Notes: generated from the letters alone by a model not told the origin. Positions 1-10,632 are shown, counted from the first letter of the stretch. The stretch is DNA of 64,000 nt from Anadara kagoshimensis (GCA_021292105.1 CM037868.1:32337812-32401811); one strand, 5' to 3'. Program-made: numbers and translations.

Positions 1-11
1 TGTACATAGAC

Positions 12-1540
12 ATGTATGTTTGTGATTGGCTTAGGGATTATGACTTGAACAGGAAACGGTATGTTTGTGATTGGCTTAGGGATTATGACTTGAACAGGAA
101 ACGGTATGTTTGTGATTGGCTTAGGGATTATGACTTGAACAGGAAACGGTATGTTTGTGATTGGCTTAGGGATTATGACTTGAACAGGAAACGGTATGTT
201 TGTGATTGGCTTAGGGATTATGACTTGAACAGTAAACGGTATGTTTGTGATTGGCTTAGGGATTGTGACATGAACAGGAAACGGTATGTTTGTGATTGGC
301 TTAGGAATTATGACATGAACAGGAAACGGTATGTTTGTGATTGGCTTAGGGATTATGACTTGAACAGGAAACGGTATGTTTGTGATTGGCTTAGGGATTA
401 TGACTTGAACAGGAAACGGTATGTTTGTGATTGGCTTAGGGACTGTGACATGAACAGGAAACGGTATGTTTGTGATTGGCTTATGGACTGTGACTTGAAC
501 AGGAAACGGTATGTTTGTGATTGGCTTAGGAATTATGACTTGAACAGTAAACGGTATGTTTGTGATTGGCTTAGGGATTATGACATGAACAGTAAACGGA
601 ATGTTTGTGATTGGCTTAGGGATTATGACTTGAACAGGAAACGGTATGTTTGTGATTGGCTTAGGGATTATGACTTGAACAGGAAACGGTATGTTTGTGA
701 TTGGCTTAGGGATTATGACTTGAACAGGAAACGGTATGTTTGTGATTGGCTTAGGGATTATGACTTGAACAGGAAACGGTATGTTTGTGATTGGCTTAGG
801 GATTATGACTTGAACAGTAAACGGTATGTTTGTGATTGGCTTAGGGACTGTGACATGAACAAGAAACGGTATGTTTGTGATTGGCTTAGGGACTGTGACA
901 TGAACAGGAAAAGGTATGTTTGTGATTGGCTTAGGGATTATGACATGAACAGGAAACGGTATGTTTGTGATTGGCTTAGGGATTATGACATGAACAGGAA
1001 ACGGTATGTTTGTGATTGGCTTAGGGATGGATTATGACATGAACAGCAAACGGTATGTTTGTGATTGGCTTAGGGACTGTGACTTGAACAGGAAACGGTA
1101 TGTTTGTGATTGGCTTAGGGATTGTGACTTGAACAGGAAACGGTATGTTTGTGATTGGCTCAGGGATTGTGACTTGAACAGGAAACGGTATGTTTGTGAT
1201 TGGCTTAGGGACTGTGACTTGAACAGGAAACGGTATGTTTGTGATTGGCTTAGGGACTGTGACTTGAACAGCAAACGGTATGTTTGTGATTGGCTTAGGG
1301 ACTGTGACTTGAACAGGAAACGGTATGTTTGTGATTAGCTTAGGAATTATGACATGAACAGGAAACGGTATGTTTGTGATTGGCTTAGGGATTATGACTT
1401 GAACAGGAAACGGTATGTTTGTGATTAGCTTAGGAATTATGACTTGAACAGGAAACGGTATGTTTGTGATTGGCTTAGGGATTGTGACTTGAATAGGAAA
1501 CGGTATGTTTGTGATTGGCTTAGGGACTGTGATCTAAACC
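12..1540 (+). repeat. 45-bp minisatellite array, about 34 units
   Basis: Head-to-tail units of 45 bp beginning TATGTTTGTGATTGGCTTAG and ending in GAACAGGAAACGG. Because 45 is a multiple of three, long ORFs run through it on both strands (15-residue period), but there is no start context, splice signal or codon bias to suggest translation. A 4-bp insertion near 1026 breaks the period. Units to its left are mostly GATTATGAC variants and those to its right mostly GACTGTGAC variants, so the array has at least two expansion histories. The unit is homologous to the retroelement tail and the 39-bp satellite described below. Confidence 0.95.
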
Positions 1541-1599
1541 ATTGTACCCTATTACTTAGTTCTATTCGTCTTGAATTAACAAGTATAATATTATATCAA

Positions 1600-2300
1600 T
1601 CAAAACAACAAACATACGGGATCATGTTCAAATGACAGTCCAAAAAATCAACTACAAACACACCGTTTCATGTTCAAATCGCAACCCAAAATCCTAACCA
1701 GAAACATATGTTGAAATCATAATCCAAAAGCCAACGACAAATACGCCAATCAATGTCCAAATCACAATCCCAAAAGCTACCCACAAACACACCGGTCAAT
1801 GTCTAAATCACAATCCCAAAAGCTGCCCACAAACATACCGTTCCATGTTAAAGGAACAATCGCAAAAGCCTAAAACAAACATAACGGTTAATATTCAAAT
1901 CATAATTCCAAAAGCCACTTATAAACATACTAATTGATGTTATAATCCAATAAAGTCAAACACAAACATACTGGTCCGTGTTCAAATCACAATCCTAAAA
2001 GTCAACCACAAACATACTGGTCCATGTCCAAATCACAATCCTTAAAGTCAACCACAAACATACCGGTCCATATTAAAAAAGTCAACCACACACATGCTGG
2101 TCCATGTTCAAATTACAATCCAAAAAGTCAACCACAAACATACTGGTCTATGTTCAAAACACAAATCAAAAAGTCAACCACAAACATACTGAACTACGTT
2201 CAAAACGCAATCATAAAAGTCAACCACAAACATACTGGTCTATGTTCAAATTACAATCCAAAAAGTCAACCACAAACATACTGGTCTATGTTTAAAGCAC
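1600..2300 (-). repeat. Decayed array of the same motif, opposite orientation
   Basis: Read on the minus strand, this stretch is a run of diverged 40-50 bp units of the type AGTATGTTTGTGGTTGACTT followed by a TTGTGATTTGAACATGGACC-like half. It is the same motif as in the upstream array but inverted and much more degraded. The 60 bases between 1540 and 1600 mark the inversion boundary and look unrelated. Confidence 0.75.
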
Positions 2301-2479
2301 AATTTAAAACCAAAACACATCCATACCATATTTCTGAGTGGTTTTACATTTACTATATTCGCAGTCGAACTACGTCCAGGTTTCTAAGTTGAAATGTTAC
2401 AGTATACTGGAGTACACGAAAAAAACCGCAAACCCTCTTTAAATTAGGACCTACCCTAATTAGATCCGAAATTACCGCT

Positions 2480-2620
2480 AGGCTATAAACAAAATTGAGA
2501 CCAAACAACGACCGATTATTTTCCTTTGGACTAAGAATTATCGACCTTGATACCTTATCTTTATACATGACGTTAAACCAGTGTCGTTGTTTATTTCTAT
2601 TGTATCATTACAATTGACGT
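2480..2620 (-). pseudogene. Broken partial duplicate of the secreted-protein last exon
   Basis: On the minus strand the sequence encoding NDTIEINNDTG, then (in another frame) YKDKVSRSIILSP, matches NETVERNNDTW...DKDKVSRTLTLY of the intact exon at 2722-3098. Nucleotide identity is obvious over 2536-2613 and fades toward 2480. A small deletion at the NNDTG point shifts the frame, and a block corresponding to the YKHD residues is missing. The 5' half of the exon is not duplicated. This is a tandem, truncated, frameshifted copy lying just downstream of the real exon in gene orientation. Confidence 0.6.
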
Positions 2621-2721
2621 TTCGCCGACCACGCCCCCAATTAATATTCCGACACTGGTCGCCATCACGGCACCAAAGCAGCGTCAAGGCAACTAATGAC
2701 GTACTAGTGTCAGTGACGTCA

Positions 2722-3098
2722 CTAAACGGCACAATTCAGGCCGATTTTAATTCTTTTTGCGTCTAATTCAAGCATGTCGGGCCTTTGTCGGAACATTGTG
2801 GGCGTGACCGGCGATACGTCAATTAAGAAAGCGACATACAATTTGTACGGGTTGGAGTTGAAAGCGGCCGATTCATAAAGAGTTAACGTTCTTGATACCT
2901 TATCTTTATCATGTTTATATGTAACGTTAAACCATGTGTCGTTGTTTCTTTCTACTGTTTCATTAGAGTTAAGATGTGGACATTCGATGTAATTCCTACA
3001 TATTGGTAACTCTCCGATAACATTTTCTTCTGTCCTCTTCGGTTCCCGATATAACGTTTCTGTTTTGAACAAATATAAGCAGTTCACAATCGCACTAC
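2722..3098 (-). CDS. Terminal exon of a probable secreted glycoprotein
   Basis: A good acceptor (TTTTGTTTTACAG, minus strand) opens a 377-nt exon that ends at a TAG at 2722-2724. The frame needs one base from the preceding exon, then reads SAIVNCLYLFKTETLYREP and ends RIKIGLNCAV. Five cysteines and possible N-glycosylation sites (NET, NDT, NVT) suit an extracellular domain, but I do not recognise a family. The signal-peptide exon at 6731-6955 ends in phase 0, so the two cannot be joined directly without hitting a stop. Either a small exon between them is unseen or was lost to the insertions in the intron, or the locus is decayed. The partial duplicate downstream supports this being a genuine older exon. 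Confidence 0.5.
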
Positions 3099-3116
3099 CT
3101 GTAAAACAAAAAAATC

Positions 3117-3317
3117 AATGGGGTTAGCCGCTGTACCACGTGATCAATACCCCTTAACGTTTGTGCGGAACGTTTTAGAAAACGTCAACGTCACAGATTC
3201 CCGGAATGACGTCGTTTTCGCGGAAAAACGTTAACTCATGCGATTCCACATCCATTGGAAATACGTGTCCCGCATAAACGTAAGTGGGTATCACCTGGTA
3301 CAGCGGCGAACTCCATT
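3117..3317. mobile_element. ~200-bp palindromic MITE, copy 1
   Basis: Inverted ends AATGGGGTTAGCCGCTGTAC (left) and the complement of a GTACAGCGGCGAACTCCATT right end enclose a CG-containing core with AACGT motifs. It lies less than 20 bp from the splice acceptor of the exon at 2722-3098. A second copy is at 26132-26344. Confidence 0.8.
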
Positions 3318-3349
3318 ACAAATGGTAATGCATTTTTTCAAGAAAATAT

Positions 3350-3655
3350 CTCCTGTAAACAATTTATCTTCCTTTTACTGAAGAATGGTATTGTTGATAA
3401 GTTTGATGTTTCTGTGTCCAGGATTGCCCTGGATATATTTGACGTCCCATAGTTCAATGTTTCTTTCACACAATTTCGATTACACACGTGGCGGGTGTAG
3501 CTAGCTTAACAGGAGGTGCTTACCCTTCCGGAGCAACCGGACTCACTTCCCTGGTGGAAGTTCACTGTCTAACCTAACTTGTCAGTTGCAAAGTTTTCAC
3601 TTTTCTTCTGGATTGTGTTTCGGACATGGATTAGTATGTTTGTTTTTTATTGCAT
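3350..3655 (+). mobile_element. Retroelement 3' end: RT C-terminus plus tail
   Basis: The reading frame ends [17 protein letters not shown]-stop, the last residues of the reverse-transcriptase-like ORF seen more fully at 4338 and 21610. The 3' UTR follows (TGGCGGGTGTAGCTAGC, GGAGCAACCGGACTCACTTC), then the tail GTTTTCACTTTTCTTCTGG...GGATTAGTATGTTTG. It is 5' truncated. A shorter second tail piece (GTGAGACTAGCTAAAC to CACCTGGTCTCACTTC) follows at 3660-3725. Confidence 0.7.
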
Positions 3656-3962
3656 AGTTTGGTGGGTGAGACTAGCTAAACATAAGACAGTTAACTTTCA
3701 AGAGCACCTGGTCTCACTTCACTGATCCGCGCGAATAATTTAATTTGCCATTTTTAATGGTTTACACCAAAGGCAAGACTGTCACTTTTTTCGTGGTTGC
3801 ATATTATGGTCTGGTGGTGTAGAGGGCAGTAATGGTGTCATTATTTCCTGTCAAGATCTTTTATATCGAGGCTATCAGTTTGTGGATGGTGTAGGAAACA
3901 AGGTGTAAGGAGAAAACAACGTACCTAGAGTAAGGGAATTGAAAACTTTTTTTTCAAAATAG

Positions 3963-4052
3963 GATCGGTCTGGGTTAGATTCGAACCTCGGCTATTAGGA
4001 ACGTCGTGATCTATTTAAGCGTGATTTTAACCACTTGGCCACCGATGTTCCT
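3963..4052 (-). mobile_element. tRNA-like SINE head (family D)
   Basis: On the minus strand the A box GTGGCCAAGTGGTT and B box GGTTCGAATCT are about 45 bases apart, as in a tRNA-derived Pol III promoter. The same head occurs at 12225-12315. No cloverleaf good enough for a functional tRNA is seen. Confidence 0.5.
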
Positions 4053-4337
4053 ATTGTAAGAATGATGTCACAAAGTATATCTTAGTGATTCGTTTCCTCT
4101 CTAATGTTTATACATTTACTGTTCAAATCATGGTGTTCGTGACAGTGAGTTATAATATTATATGCTTATTTCCTTTAGAAAATCCAATAAAAGGAGGTTG
4201 TGTGCTATGGGCCCTTCCCGGCACCATAATTTTCATAACTTTTGAAGGGGAGAATATCTTAGATATGTTACCGAACACATTGCCAATCACTAAAGTACAT
4301 GGTGTTTGTCCAATTTTCAAAACTCTTAATTTTTATG

Positions 4338-4775
4338 TTTTACAAAGACTACACCTGCTTATGGTGTATTTGTTTCCCAATTAATACGCTATGGTAGAGC
4401 TTGTTCCATTACTTTGTAAAACAAAATAGGCTGTTTGGAAATAAATTGTTGACTCAGTGATATTGCAAGCCTAGGCTTATCAAGGCCCTAAAAGGTTTTA
4501 TGGCCGTCATTACAGTATTGTTGACAAGTTTGATGTCTCTGTGTCCAGGATTGCCTTGGATATATTTGACGCCTCAAAGCTCCATGTTCTTGATTACACA
4601 CGTGGCGGGTGTAGCTAGCAAAACAGTAGGTACTTATCCGTCCGGAGCACCCGGCCTCACTTCCCTGGTGGAAGTTCACGTCTCTAACCTAACTTGTCAG
4701 TTCCAAAGTTTTTACTTTGCTTCTGGATTGTGATTTGGACATGGATTAGTATGTTTGTTTTTGACTAAATTCTAC
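4338..4775 (+). mobile_element. Retroelement 3' end with longest RT remnant
   Basis: Frame pieces read [18 protein letters not shown], which corresponds to the (S)PAYGVYISQLIRYAR-type motif near the C-terminus of retroelement reverse transcriptases. Remnants of the NKLL...K.R(L)IKAL.KFYDRH segment and the FDVS...ALDIFD end follow, interrupted by frameshifts. The 3' UTR with GGCGGGTGTAGCTAGC and the CACCCGGCCTCACTTCCCTG block leads into the tail TTTTTACTTTGCTTCTGGAT and ends TTAGTATGTTTGTTTTT. A non-LTR or Penelope-like origin is inferred; the upstream part is not present. Confidence 0.65.
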
Positions 4776-4856
4776 AGAAAAAATCATTATATTCTGGTAA
4801 AGGGCCAAAAATGGCCTATGGTGCACAGCCTCTTTTGAATAATGGTCAATACTGTT

Positions 4857-5139
4857 TACTTACCTGGGTCTAGTCGTAATCGAAAATATGTATGCGCATC
4901 CGTGATTGTCATGAAATAGGAAAATTTTGGCGCTATGGGGATTTAACATGACCAAAATGACCATGTTTACACCGGAAGTTATGCTTTTAGTGACGCGAAA
5001 AAGGATCCGCCATTTGCCTGGTTTTTCAACATGTAAACTCCCCATAGCGTCAAACGTTTTACTCTCTGATGAACTATTATTATACGCTAATCGCAGATGC
5101 ACATACAGATTTCCTGTCACGACTACGTACAAGTAAGTG
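4857..5139. mobile_element. Foldback element, ~110-bp imperfect arms
   Basis: The left arm from CTTACCTGGGTCTAGTCGTA to GCGCTATGGGGATTTAACAT pairs, with small gaps, with the right arm from CATGTAAACTCCCCATAGCG to GACTACGTACAAGTAAG. The loop is about 70 bp. No coding content; short ORFs on both strands are consequences of the palindrome. Confidence 0.75.
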
Positions 5140-6450
5140 AATAATATCAATCTTCATTCAGGTTTATAGGATTTTCTATGGAAATAAAGCTTAATTCATT
5201 TTCATAGAAAAGGTGATTCGAACAGTGGTCATACCGTCATCAATATCTCTGATTGGATTAGAACAGTTCTCTAAATGGGGCTGATCAAAATTTTCTTTCA
5301 TCCAAAACCAGCCGGCCTGAAAAATACATTGACAAAGAAGTTGGCACATGATATAAATTTTGAATAACAACTCGTGAACATATTAATCAATGAGATTAAA
5401 CCTTCGAGAGCACCCGGTCTCATTTCCCTAGTGGAAGTTTGCATATTTCACTAAAAATGACAGTTTTTAAAGTATTTTGCCTTGGTTTTTTTCAAGGTGA
5501 TTTCATCATGGATCGGTACTTTTAAAATAATTTTCAAATTGTTGAAAAAACGTTGGTGCAATGTAAAACAATATTTAAGAAAAAATAATTGGTTGATATG
5601 GCGCCCAACACCCCCCCCACCCCACCCCCAAAAAAAAACCAACAACAACAACAAAAAAAAACATAACAAAAAAATACATACGGATCATCGATTAGACAAA
5701 AATCAGCGAGGAACTTCCGAAAAAAACGTTTTATAGAGCCACAGCTTCCGGTTTGATAAAGCAGGATTTGGTTACTCGAAATTTACAGTTACGAATACAT
5801 TACGCAATTTTGACCAGAACCCAGAGCTAATAATTGAAACCAAGTAGCTAACAATCCAAGGTTCGATAGATAAAACCCATATCCGAAAATGTGCATAAAA
5901 TACTATTGTATATCCATAAATGGAGTGCACATGGTTTTTTTACTTTTGGACAACCCGATTACCTGTGTCAGAATAGATATGGCAGGCTAAATCACCTACC
6001 CTTATATTACACATCCAAACGCACTGTAAAGTTTAAAATTGCTGCCAATGAACTAAAGCCCTGTTCATGCGTATGTGTATATATACTACCTCAGTAAAGT
6101 TGCTCATGTATGCAAATGTGGCACATGAACGCAAATACACACGTGTGTAATTTTACTTATGGAGTAAATTTGCATTGTCTTTGGAGGTAGTGCTAAAGTA
6201 TATTTACACACAATGCAGGCATTCATACTAAGCATGCAAATGCTGCACATGAACGCACAGCAAATTTACACATGTTAATAAACTGACACTGTGCGCCTCT
6301 AATGGTGCCTTGGTTGGTTTACGAGCCCCATCCACAGCGCCACCACAGTAATGGAATCCCCATCTCTTTCAGATACATTTTTAAACTTTAAAAAAAAGAA
6401 AAGTCTTTTTTCAATTTTTTCTTAATAACTAGCAGAAACGTTTTAAGTGG
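5140..6450. other. Non-coding intronic stretch, few recognisable parts
   Basis: AT-rich sequence between the two exons of the minus-strand secreted-protein locus. It holds a fragment of the retroelement 3' UTR (GAGCACCCGGTCTCATTTCC at 5409-5428), a homopurine/homopyrimidine patch at 5605-5680 (C-runs, then A-runs), and 5990-6320. The last of these contains TATGCAAAT...CATGAACGCA repeats resembling the inner part of the Harbinger-like element at 29573. I see no coding exon, although a small missing exon of the secreted protein could be here. Confidence 0.45.
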
Positions 6451-6454
6451 TATG

Positions 6455-6720
6455 ATAATAATGCTTACCCAACCGGAGCACCCGATCTCACTTCCCTGGT
6501 GGAAGTTTACGTGTCTAACCTAATTTGTCAGTTCCAAAGTTTTTACTTTGCTTCTGGATTGTGATTTAGACATGGATTAGTATGTTTGTTTTTGACTAAA
6601 TTCTACAGAAAAATCATTATATTTTGGTAAAGGGCCAAAAAATGGCCTATGGTGCACAACCTTCAAAGTTTTTACTTTGCTTCTGGATTGTGAATCGGAC
6701 ATGGATCCGTATGTTTTTAA
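6455..6720 (+). mobile_element. Retroelement 3' UTR/tail plus extra tail unit
   Basis: Starts in the GCTTACCCAACCGGAGCACC block and runs through the usual tail. The sequence after the tail (6590-6660, ending ATGGCCTATGGTGCACA) is nearly identical to that following the copy at 4338-4775 (4765-4828), so these two loci share a 3' flank. A second tail unit (AGTTTTTACTTTGCTTCTGG to GGATCCGTATGTTT) follows at 6662-6718 and stops 13 bp short of a splice donor. Confidence 0.7.
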
Positions 6721-6730
6721 TACAACTTAC

Positions 6731-6955
6731 TTTCTCTTTCAAATGGGTTTTAAAGAATTTTTCACCTCCAATGAAGAACGTTCCATCGTAGAAAAAGCAG
6801 TCACGGTAATATGCCACACCGAGGTTATTTCTTATTTTAGGGTTAGGTTCGGCCATTATGACGTATGCTACTCCGTTATTACAGATGCATTCATACGCAC
6901 CAACGGGTAACAGACAAAGTTGCGCGGCAAAAAGTAAATTGTGTAATTTGAACAT
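6731..6955 (-). CDS. Signal-peptide exon of a probable secreted protein
   Basis: A 75-codon exon starting MFKLHNLLFAAQLCLLPVGA, a classical signal peptide with predicted cleavage near VGA-YE, then YECICNNGVAYVIMAEPNP with an early CxC and a third cysteine in YRDCFFYDG. It ends HLKEK followed by the donor GTAAGT in phase 0. A TTTATTTCAG acceptor lies 8-9 nt upstream of the ATG, so a non-coding first exon is likely. The family is not recognised; the small Cys-rich N-terminus suggests an extracellular ligand-binding or structural protein. Its partner exon is probably 2722-3098, but the phases do not match directly. Transcript evidence would settle whether an exon is missing. Confidence 0.55.
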
Positions 6956-7215
6956 GCTTCAGCTGAAATAAAAGAAAAAACTTATTAACATACATGAAAA
7001 TAACGTTAAGAATGTGCAACGAAGCACAAAATTGTAATTATTTATTTAGCGTTACCAAGACTGCCCTCCTCGATTTTAGTAAATAAAAAAATCGATTTAA
7101 TTACTTATTTATTTATTATTTCGGATACAGGTGATTTATATAGTATGGAGAGGGATACCTGTTTTATCTTGAGTGCTAATGCAAATTGTAAATCAAACAG
7201 ACGCTACAGGCACAT

Positions 7216-7254
7216 ACAGTATATAAGCCATCTATTTTATTTATTTATTTATTT

Positions 7255-7298
<44 letters not shown>

Positions 7299-7300
7299 TT
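7216..7300 (+). repeat. (TTTA)n microsatellite
   Basis: About 20 TTTA units, one interrupted. Related shorter runs occur at 8037-8063 and 16829-16850. Confidence 0.95.
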
Positions 7301-7631
7301 GAAAATAGAATATTGTTCCAAGAACTGCCTGTCTCAATATCAATGAAGAACTAAATTATGTTTATTTATTTATTTTTTTTATTTAGCGTTACCAGGACTA
7401 CCTACATGTGTACCTTTCCTCTCCGTCCCTGGTGGGACATAAGGCCCTCCAAGTTGGAGTGTTAGGCATGAGGTTAACTGCCTCATCCTGTTAAAAAGTT
7501 TTAGTTACAGAAACCACAGTTACCAGGACTGTCCTCCTCGATATTAGTAAATAAAAAATCGATTTATATATTTATTTATTTATGTATCTATCTATTTAGT
7601 AAAAATAGAATAATATTATGTTTCAAGAACT

Positions 7632-7789
7632 ACTTCTATATAAAGGCCACCTGCTTATAAAAGCCAGTAGAATTATATCCCAGTTGTTCTTTGTTTATAT
7701 TATTTTAACCTGTATATAAAGGCCACCTGCCCATAAAGGCCACTTTTAATATTTCCGTTGGGTGGCCATTATAGACAGGTTTGACTGTA
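7632..7789 (+). mobile_element. 'cagtccaacctgtc' MITE, copy 1 (5' end decayed)
   Basis: Contains the family hallmarks ATATAAAGGCCACCTGC twice, an inner CTTGGGTGGCC-like block, and the intact right end ATAGACAGGTTTGACTGTA. A reverse-orientation half copy follows at 7800-7888 and ends AGCTGGACTGTA. Confidence 0.7.
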
Positions 7790-8210
7790 AATAAATAAAT
7801 TGTTTTTCATTGATATAATTCTACTGGCCTTTATAAGCAGATGATCCTTATATAGGGGTGGCCTTTAACTCAAGCTGGACTGTATGCTGAGGTTTTCCTT
7901 ATACGTTATTAAGCACTTAAGAACTGATCCCCTCGATAAACTGAAAACGATTTTTACTGGGACAAACCAATGTTCAAAATCACAATCTCAAAAGTAATGC
8001 TCTCAGAACTGCCTGTCTCGATATTTATAAAAAACTATTTATTTATTTATTTATTTATTTATTTTGAAGTATGCTTTATAATTATATTATAAACTATTTA
8101 TTAGAACTGATCCCCTCGATAAACCGAAACAATCTTTACTGGGACAAACCAATGTTCAAAATCACAATCTCAAAAGTAATGCTCACAGAACTGCTGGCCT
8201 CGATATTAAC

Positions 8211-9335
8211 AAGAGGCCCAGGGGCCACATCGCTCACCTGAGCAACTTGCTAGGTAGAAGCCGAAATGAGTTCAGTATTGAAGTGAGTGCAGGGGAGGGA
8301 GGTTTTGTACAAACTGAAATCTATACTTCCTACCGATGCTTTTCACTAAACAATTTGTAAGTATTTCTATGTACCGTAAAAGGTTGATGTTTCGACAAGC
8401 CTCGGCTTATTCCGTTACCTTTTTCTTACAGCATTTCAACCAATGAAATAATTTTAAAAAAAATTTTCATCATGCAATCTACCAATCTCAAAAGAGAGAA
8501 AATGCATAGGCCGAATACTGTAATCGGGAAATGGCAAATAGAAATTATAGAATACAGCAGGATTTACATTAAAAATTAGCTTTTAAATACAAGTACAATT
8601 AATATATTTCTCATGAACAATATATTTAACTTTATATCAAAATACTTATATAAAAGAATACAGCATGGAAAATACACTATTATTTAACCATGATTTGAAC
8701 AAACTTGAATCTACACTACCTGAGGATGCTTCCATTTTAATTTGAGCTTTCCTGGCCTAATAGTTTTTGAGGAGAAGATTTTTAAAGATTCTCTCTATAT
8801 ATTCATGTGTAAAACTTGACCCCCCTTTTGTGGCCCCACCATACCCCCAGGGACTATGATTTGAACAAACTTGAATCTACACTACCTCAGGATGCTTCCA
8901 TTTTAATTTGAGCTTTTCTGGCCTAATAGTTTTTGAGAAAAAGATTTTTAAAAATTTTCTTTATATATTCCTATGTAAAACTTGATCCCCCTCTTGTGAC
9001 CCCTCCCTACCCCCGGGGACCATGATTTGAACAAACTTGAATCTACACTACCTCAGGATGCTTCCATTTTAATTTGAGCTTTTCAGGCCTAATAGTTTTT
9101 GAGAAGAAGATTTTTAAAGATTTTCTCTATATACTCCTATGTAAAACTTGATCCCCCTCTTGTGGCCCCTCCCTACCCCCGGGGACCATGATTTGAACAA
9201 ACTTGAATCTACACTTCCTAAGGATGCCTCCACAAAAGTTTAAGCTTTACAGGCCGAATAGTTTTTGCGAAGAAGATTTTTGAAAAATACCAACAAAGTT
9301 TCAATAATTCTCAATTATCTCCCCTTTAAAGAGGG

Positions 9336-9374
<39 letters not shown>

Positions 9375-9422
9375 TAGTGGTGCTTTGTGCCAAATTTGGT
9401 TGAAATCTGCCCAGTGGTTCGT

Positions 9423-9461
<39 letters not shown>

Positions 9462-9481
9462 GACGACGACAGACAACGGAC

Positions 9482-9513
<32 letters not shown>

Positions 9514-9530
9514 TGGCTCAGGTGAGCTAA
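8211..9530 (+). mobile_element. 1.3-kb bivalve-type repeat with 166-bp internal tandem units
   Basis: Begins AGAGGCCCAGGGGCCACATC and ends TTTGGCTCAGGTGAGCT; the terminal GCTCACCTGAG and CTCAGGTGAGC are inverted. Internally the sequence starting CCATGATTTGAACAAACTTG is repeated at about 8688, 8854, 9021 and 9186 (period ~166 bp). Next come AATCTGCCCAGTGGTTCGTGA and a (GAC)n stretch at 9454. It sits exactly within a CGATATTAA|AATAAAAAAC target that is uninterrupted in neighbouring units. No ORF. Confidence 0.7.
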
Positions 9531-9763
9531 TAAAAAACAATTTATTTATTCTGAAGTATTCTTTATAATTATATTATAAACTATTTATTAGAACTGATCC
9601 CCTCGATAAACCGAAAACAATCTTTACTGGGACAAACCAATGCTCAAAATTACAATCTCAAAAGTAAAAACCAAAACTTGCAAACTCAGGTAAATCGCAA
9701 ACCAAAAATAATGAAAAAACTTTGATAACTGGCAAGTTATGGTAAACCCGTTAATATCCACCA

Positions 9764-10018
9764 GACCCGGTTTCACAATCATTTCTTAACTTAAGATTTT
9801 CCTGAACTTAAATTTGGCAAATTAAAAACCTTTATAATTTTGTTAATTGTTAAGATATTAGGACATTTAAGATGCATGTAAGATTATATAAAGCTTATTA
9901 CGCCTGCATTTAGTTTTGACAAAAAATTTTTATTCATATTTCCAAACAAAGATGGTCAAAATTTGCTAAATTTAAGTTAACGAAATTCTTAGTTAAGAAA
10001 TGATTGTGAAACCGGGCC
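9764..10018. mobile_element. MITE with 30-bp inverted ends
   Basis: Left ACCCGGTTTCACAATCATTT and right end complementary to it (GAAATGATTGTGAAACCGGG) enclose ~190 bp of AT-rich DNA. An ~25-base G run (10018-10042) abuts the right end. A more decayed, nested copy occupies 12301-12760. Confidence 0.8.
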
Positions 10019-10206
10019 GGGGGGGGGGGGGGGGGGGGGGGGTTAAGCCCCTCTAGCTAGCCACACTCGTTAATTAATATTTTTATATACAATGCATAAG
10101 TAATTTAATCTACTTACTTTAACGTTGACACAATCCTCTTCCTGATCACAAATTTCAATAACAGATGGCAATGTGTACCATGAAAATATATATTCGTTTT
10201 TATCTA

Positions 10207-10628
10207 CAGTACAGACCTGTTAAATGTTTAACACTGAGCTTACGAATTGAATGTTTGTCGAATCGACAGCTCATGTTGATCCATAACTAGCTACCTGTAC
10301 AATTAAGAAGAAATGTTCGCACAAAGAGAAAATATTCGCTATTTTCACGGTGACTCTTGTACCGCGGATATATCTTCTCAGCAAAAATGTCTTTCCCTTG
10401 GAACACTTTAACTACAGTCAGAACCGTGAACATTTCTTGCCGCCAAAAAGTTAAAAGGATCAAAACCGCGAAATTTTCCTACCGCTAATGTTTCTTTTTA
10501 TAGAGTATATCTCGACAAACCTTTCGATAGCTGCTATCTATACAGATCGCTGCAGCTTATCTGTAAAAAAAACTATCTATATTCAAGCCACTCTCCAGCC
10601 TAAATTCGACTGCTTTTCGTTAGCTGTC
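10207..10628. mobile_element. 'cagtacagacctgtc' MITE, copy 1, truncated
   Basis: Left terminus CAGTACAGACCTGTTAAATG follows a TA. The internal TCGAATCGACAGCTCATG block is present, but the right end is lost at a family A SINE. Confidence 0.6.
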
Positions 10629-10632
10629 GAAC

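Larger units (their letters stand above)
7020..8210. repeat. Mosaic of 'ctcgatatt' repeat units
   Basis: Short related blocks built on AACTG(C/T)CTGTCTCGATATT and GAACTGATCCCCTCGATAAA recur at 7040, 7317, 7525, 7920, 8000, 8103 and 8190, separated by TTTA runs. One block, TTATTAGAACTGATCCCC through CAATCTCAAAAGTAA (8095-8180), is repeated almost exactly at 9583-9667 on the other side of the 8211-9530 element. A tandem duplication therefore predates or accompanies that insertion. Confidence 0.6.

Noticed and set aside
12-1338. Long ORFs with a 15-residue repeat (YVCDWLRDYDLNRKR)
   Set aside because: The 45-bp period is a multiple of three, so frames stay open by chance on both strands. No splice sites, start context or non-repeat domain.
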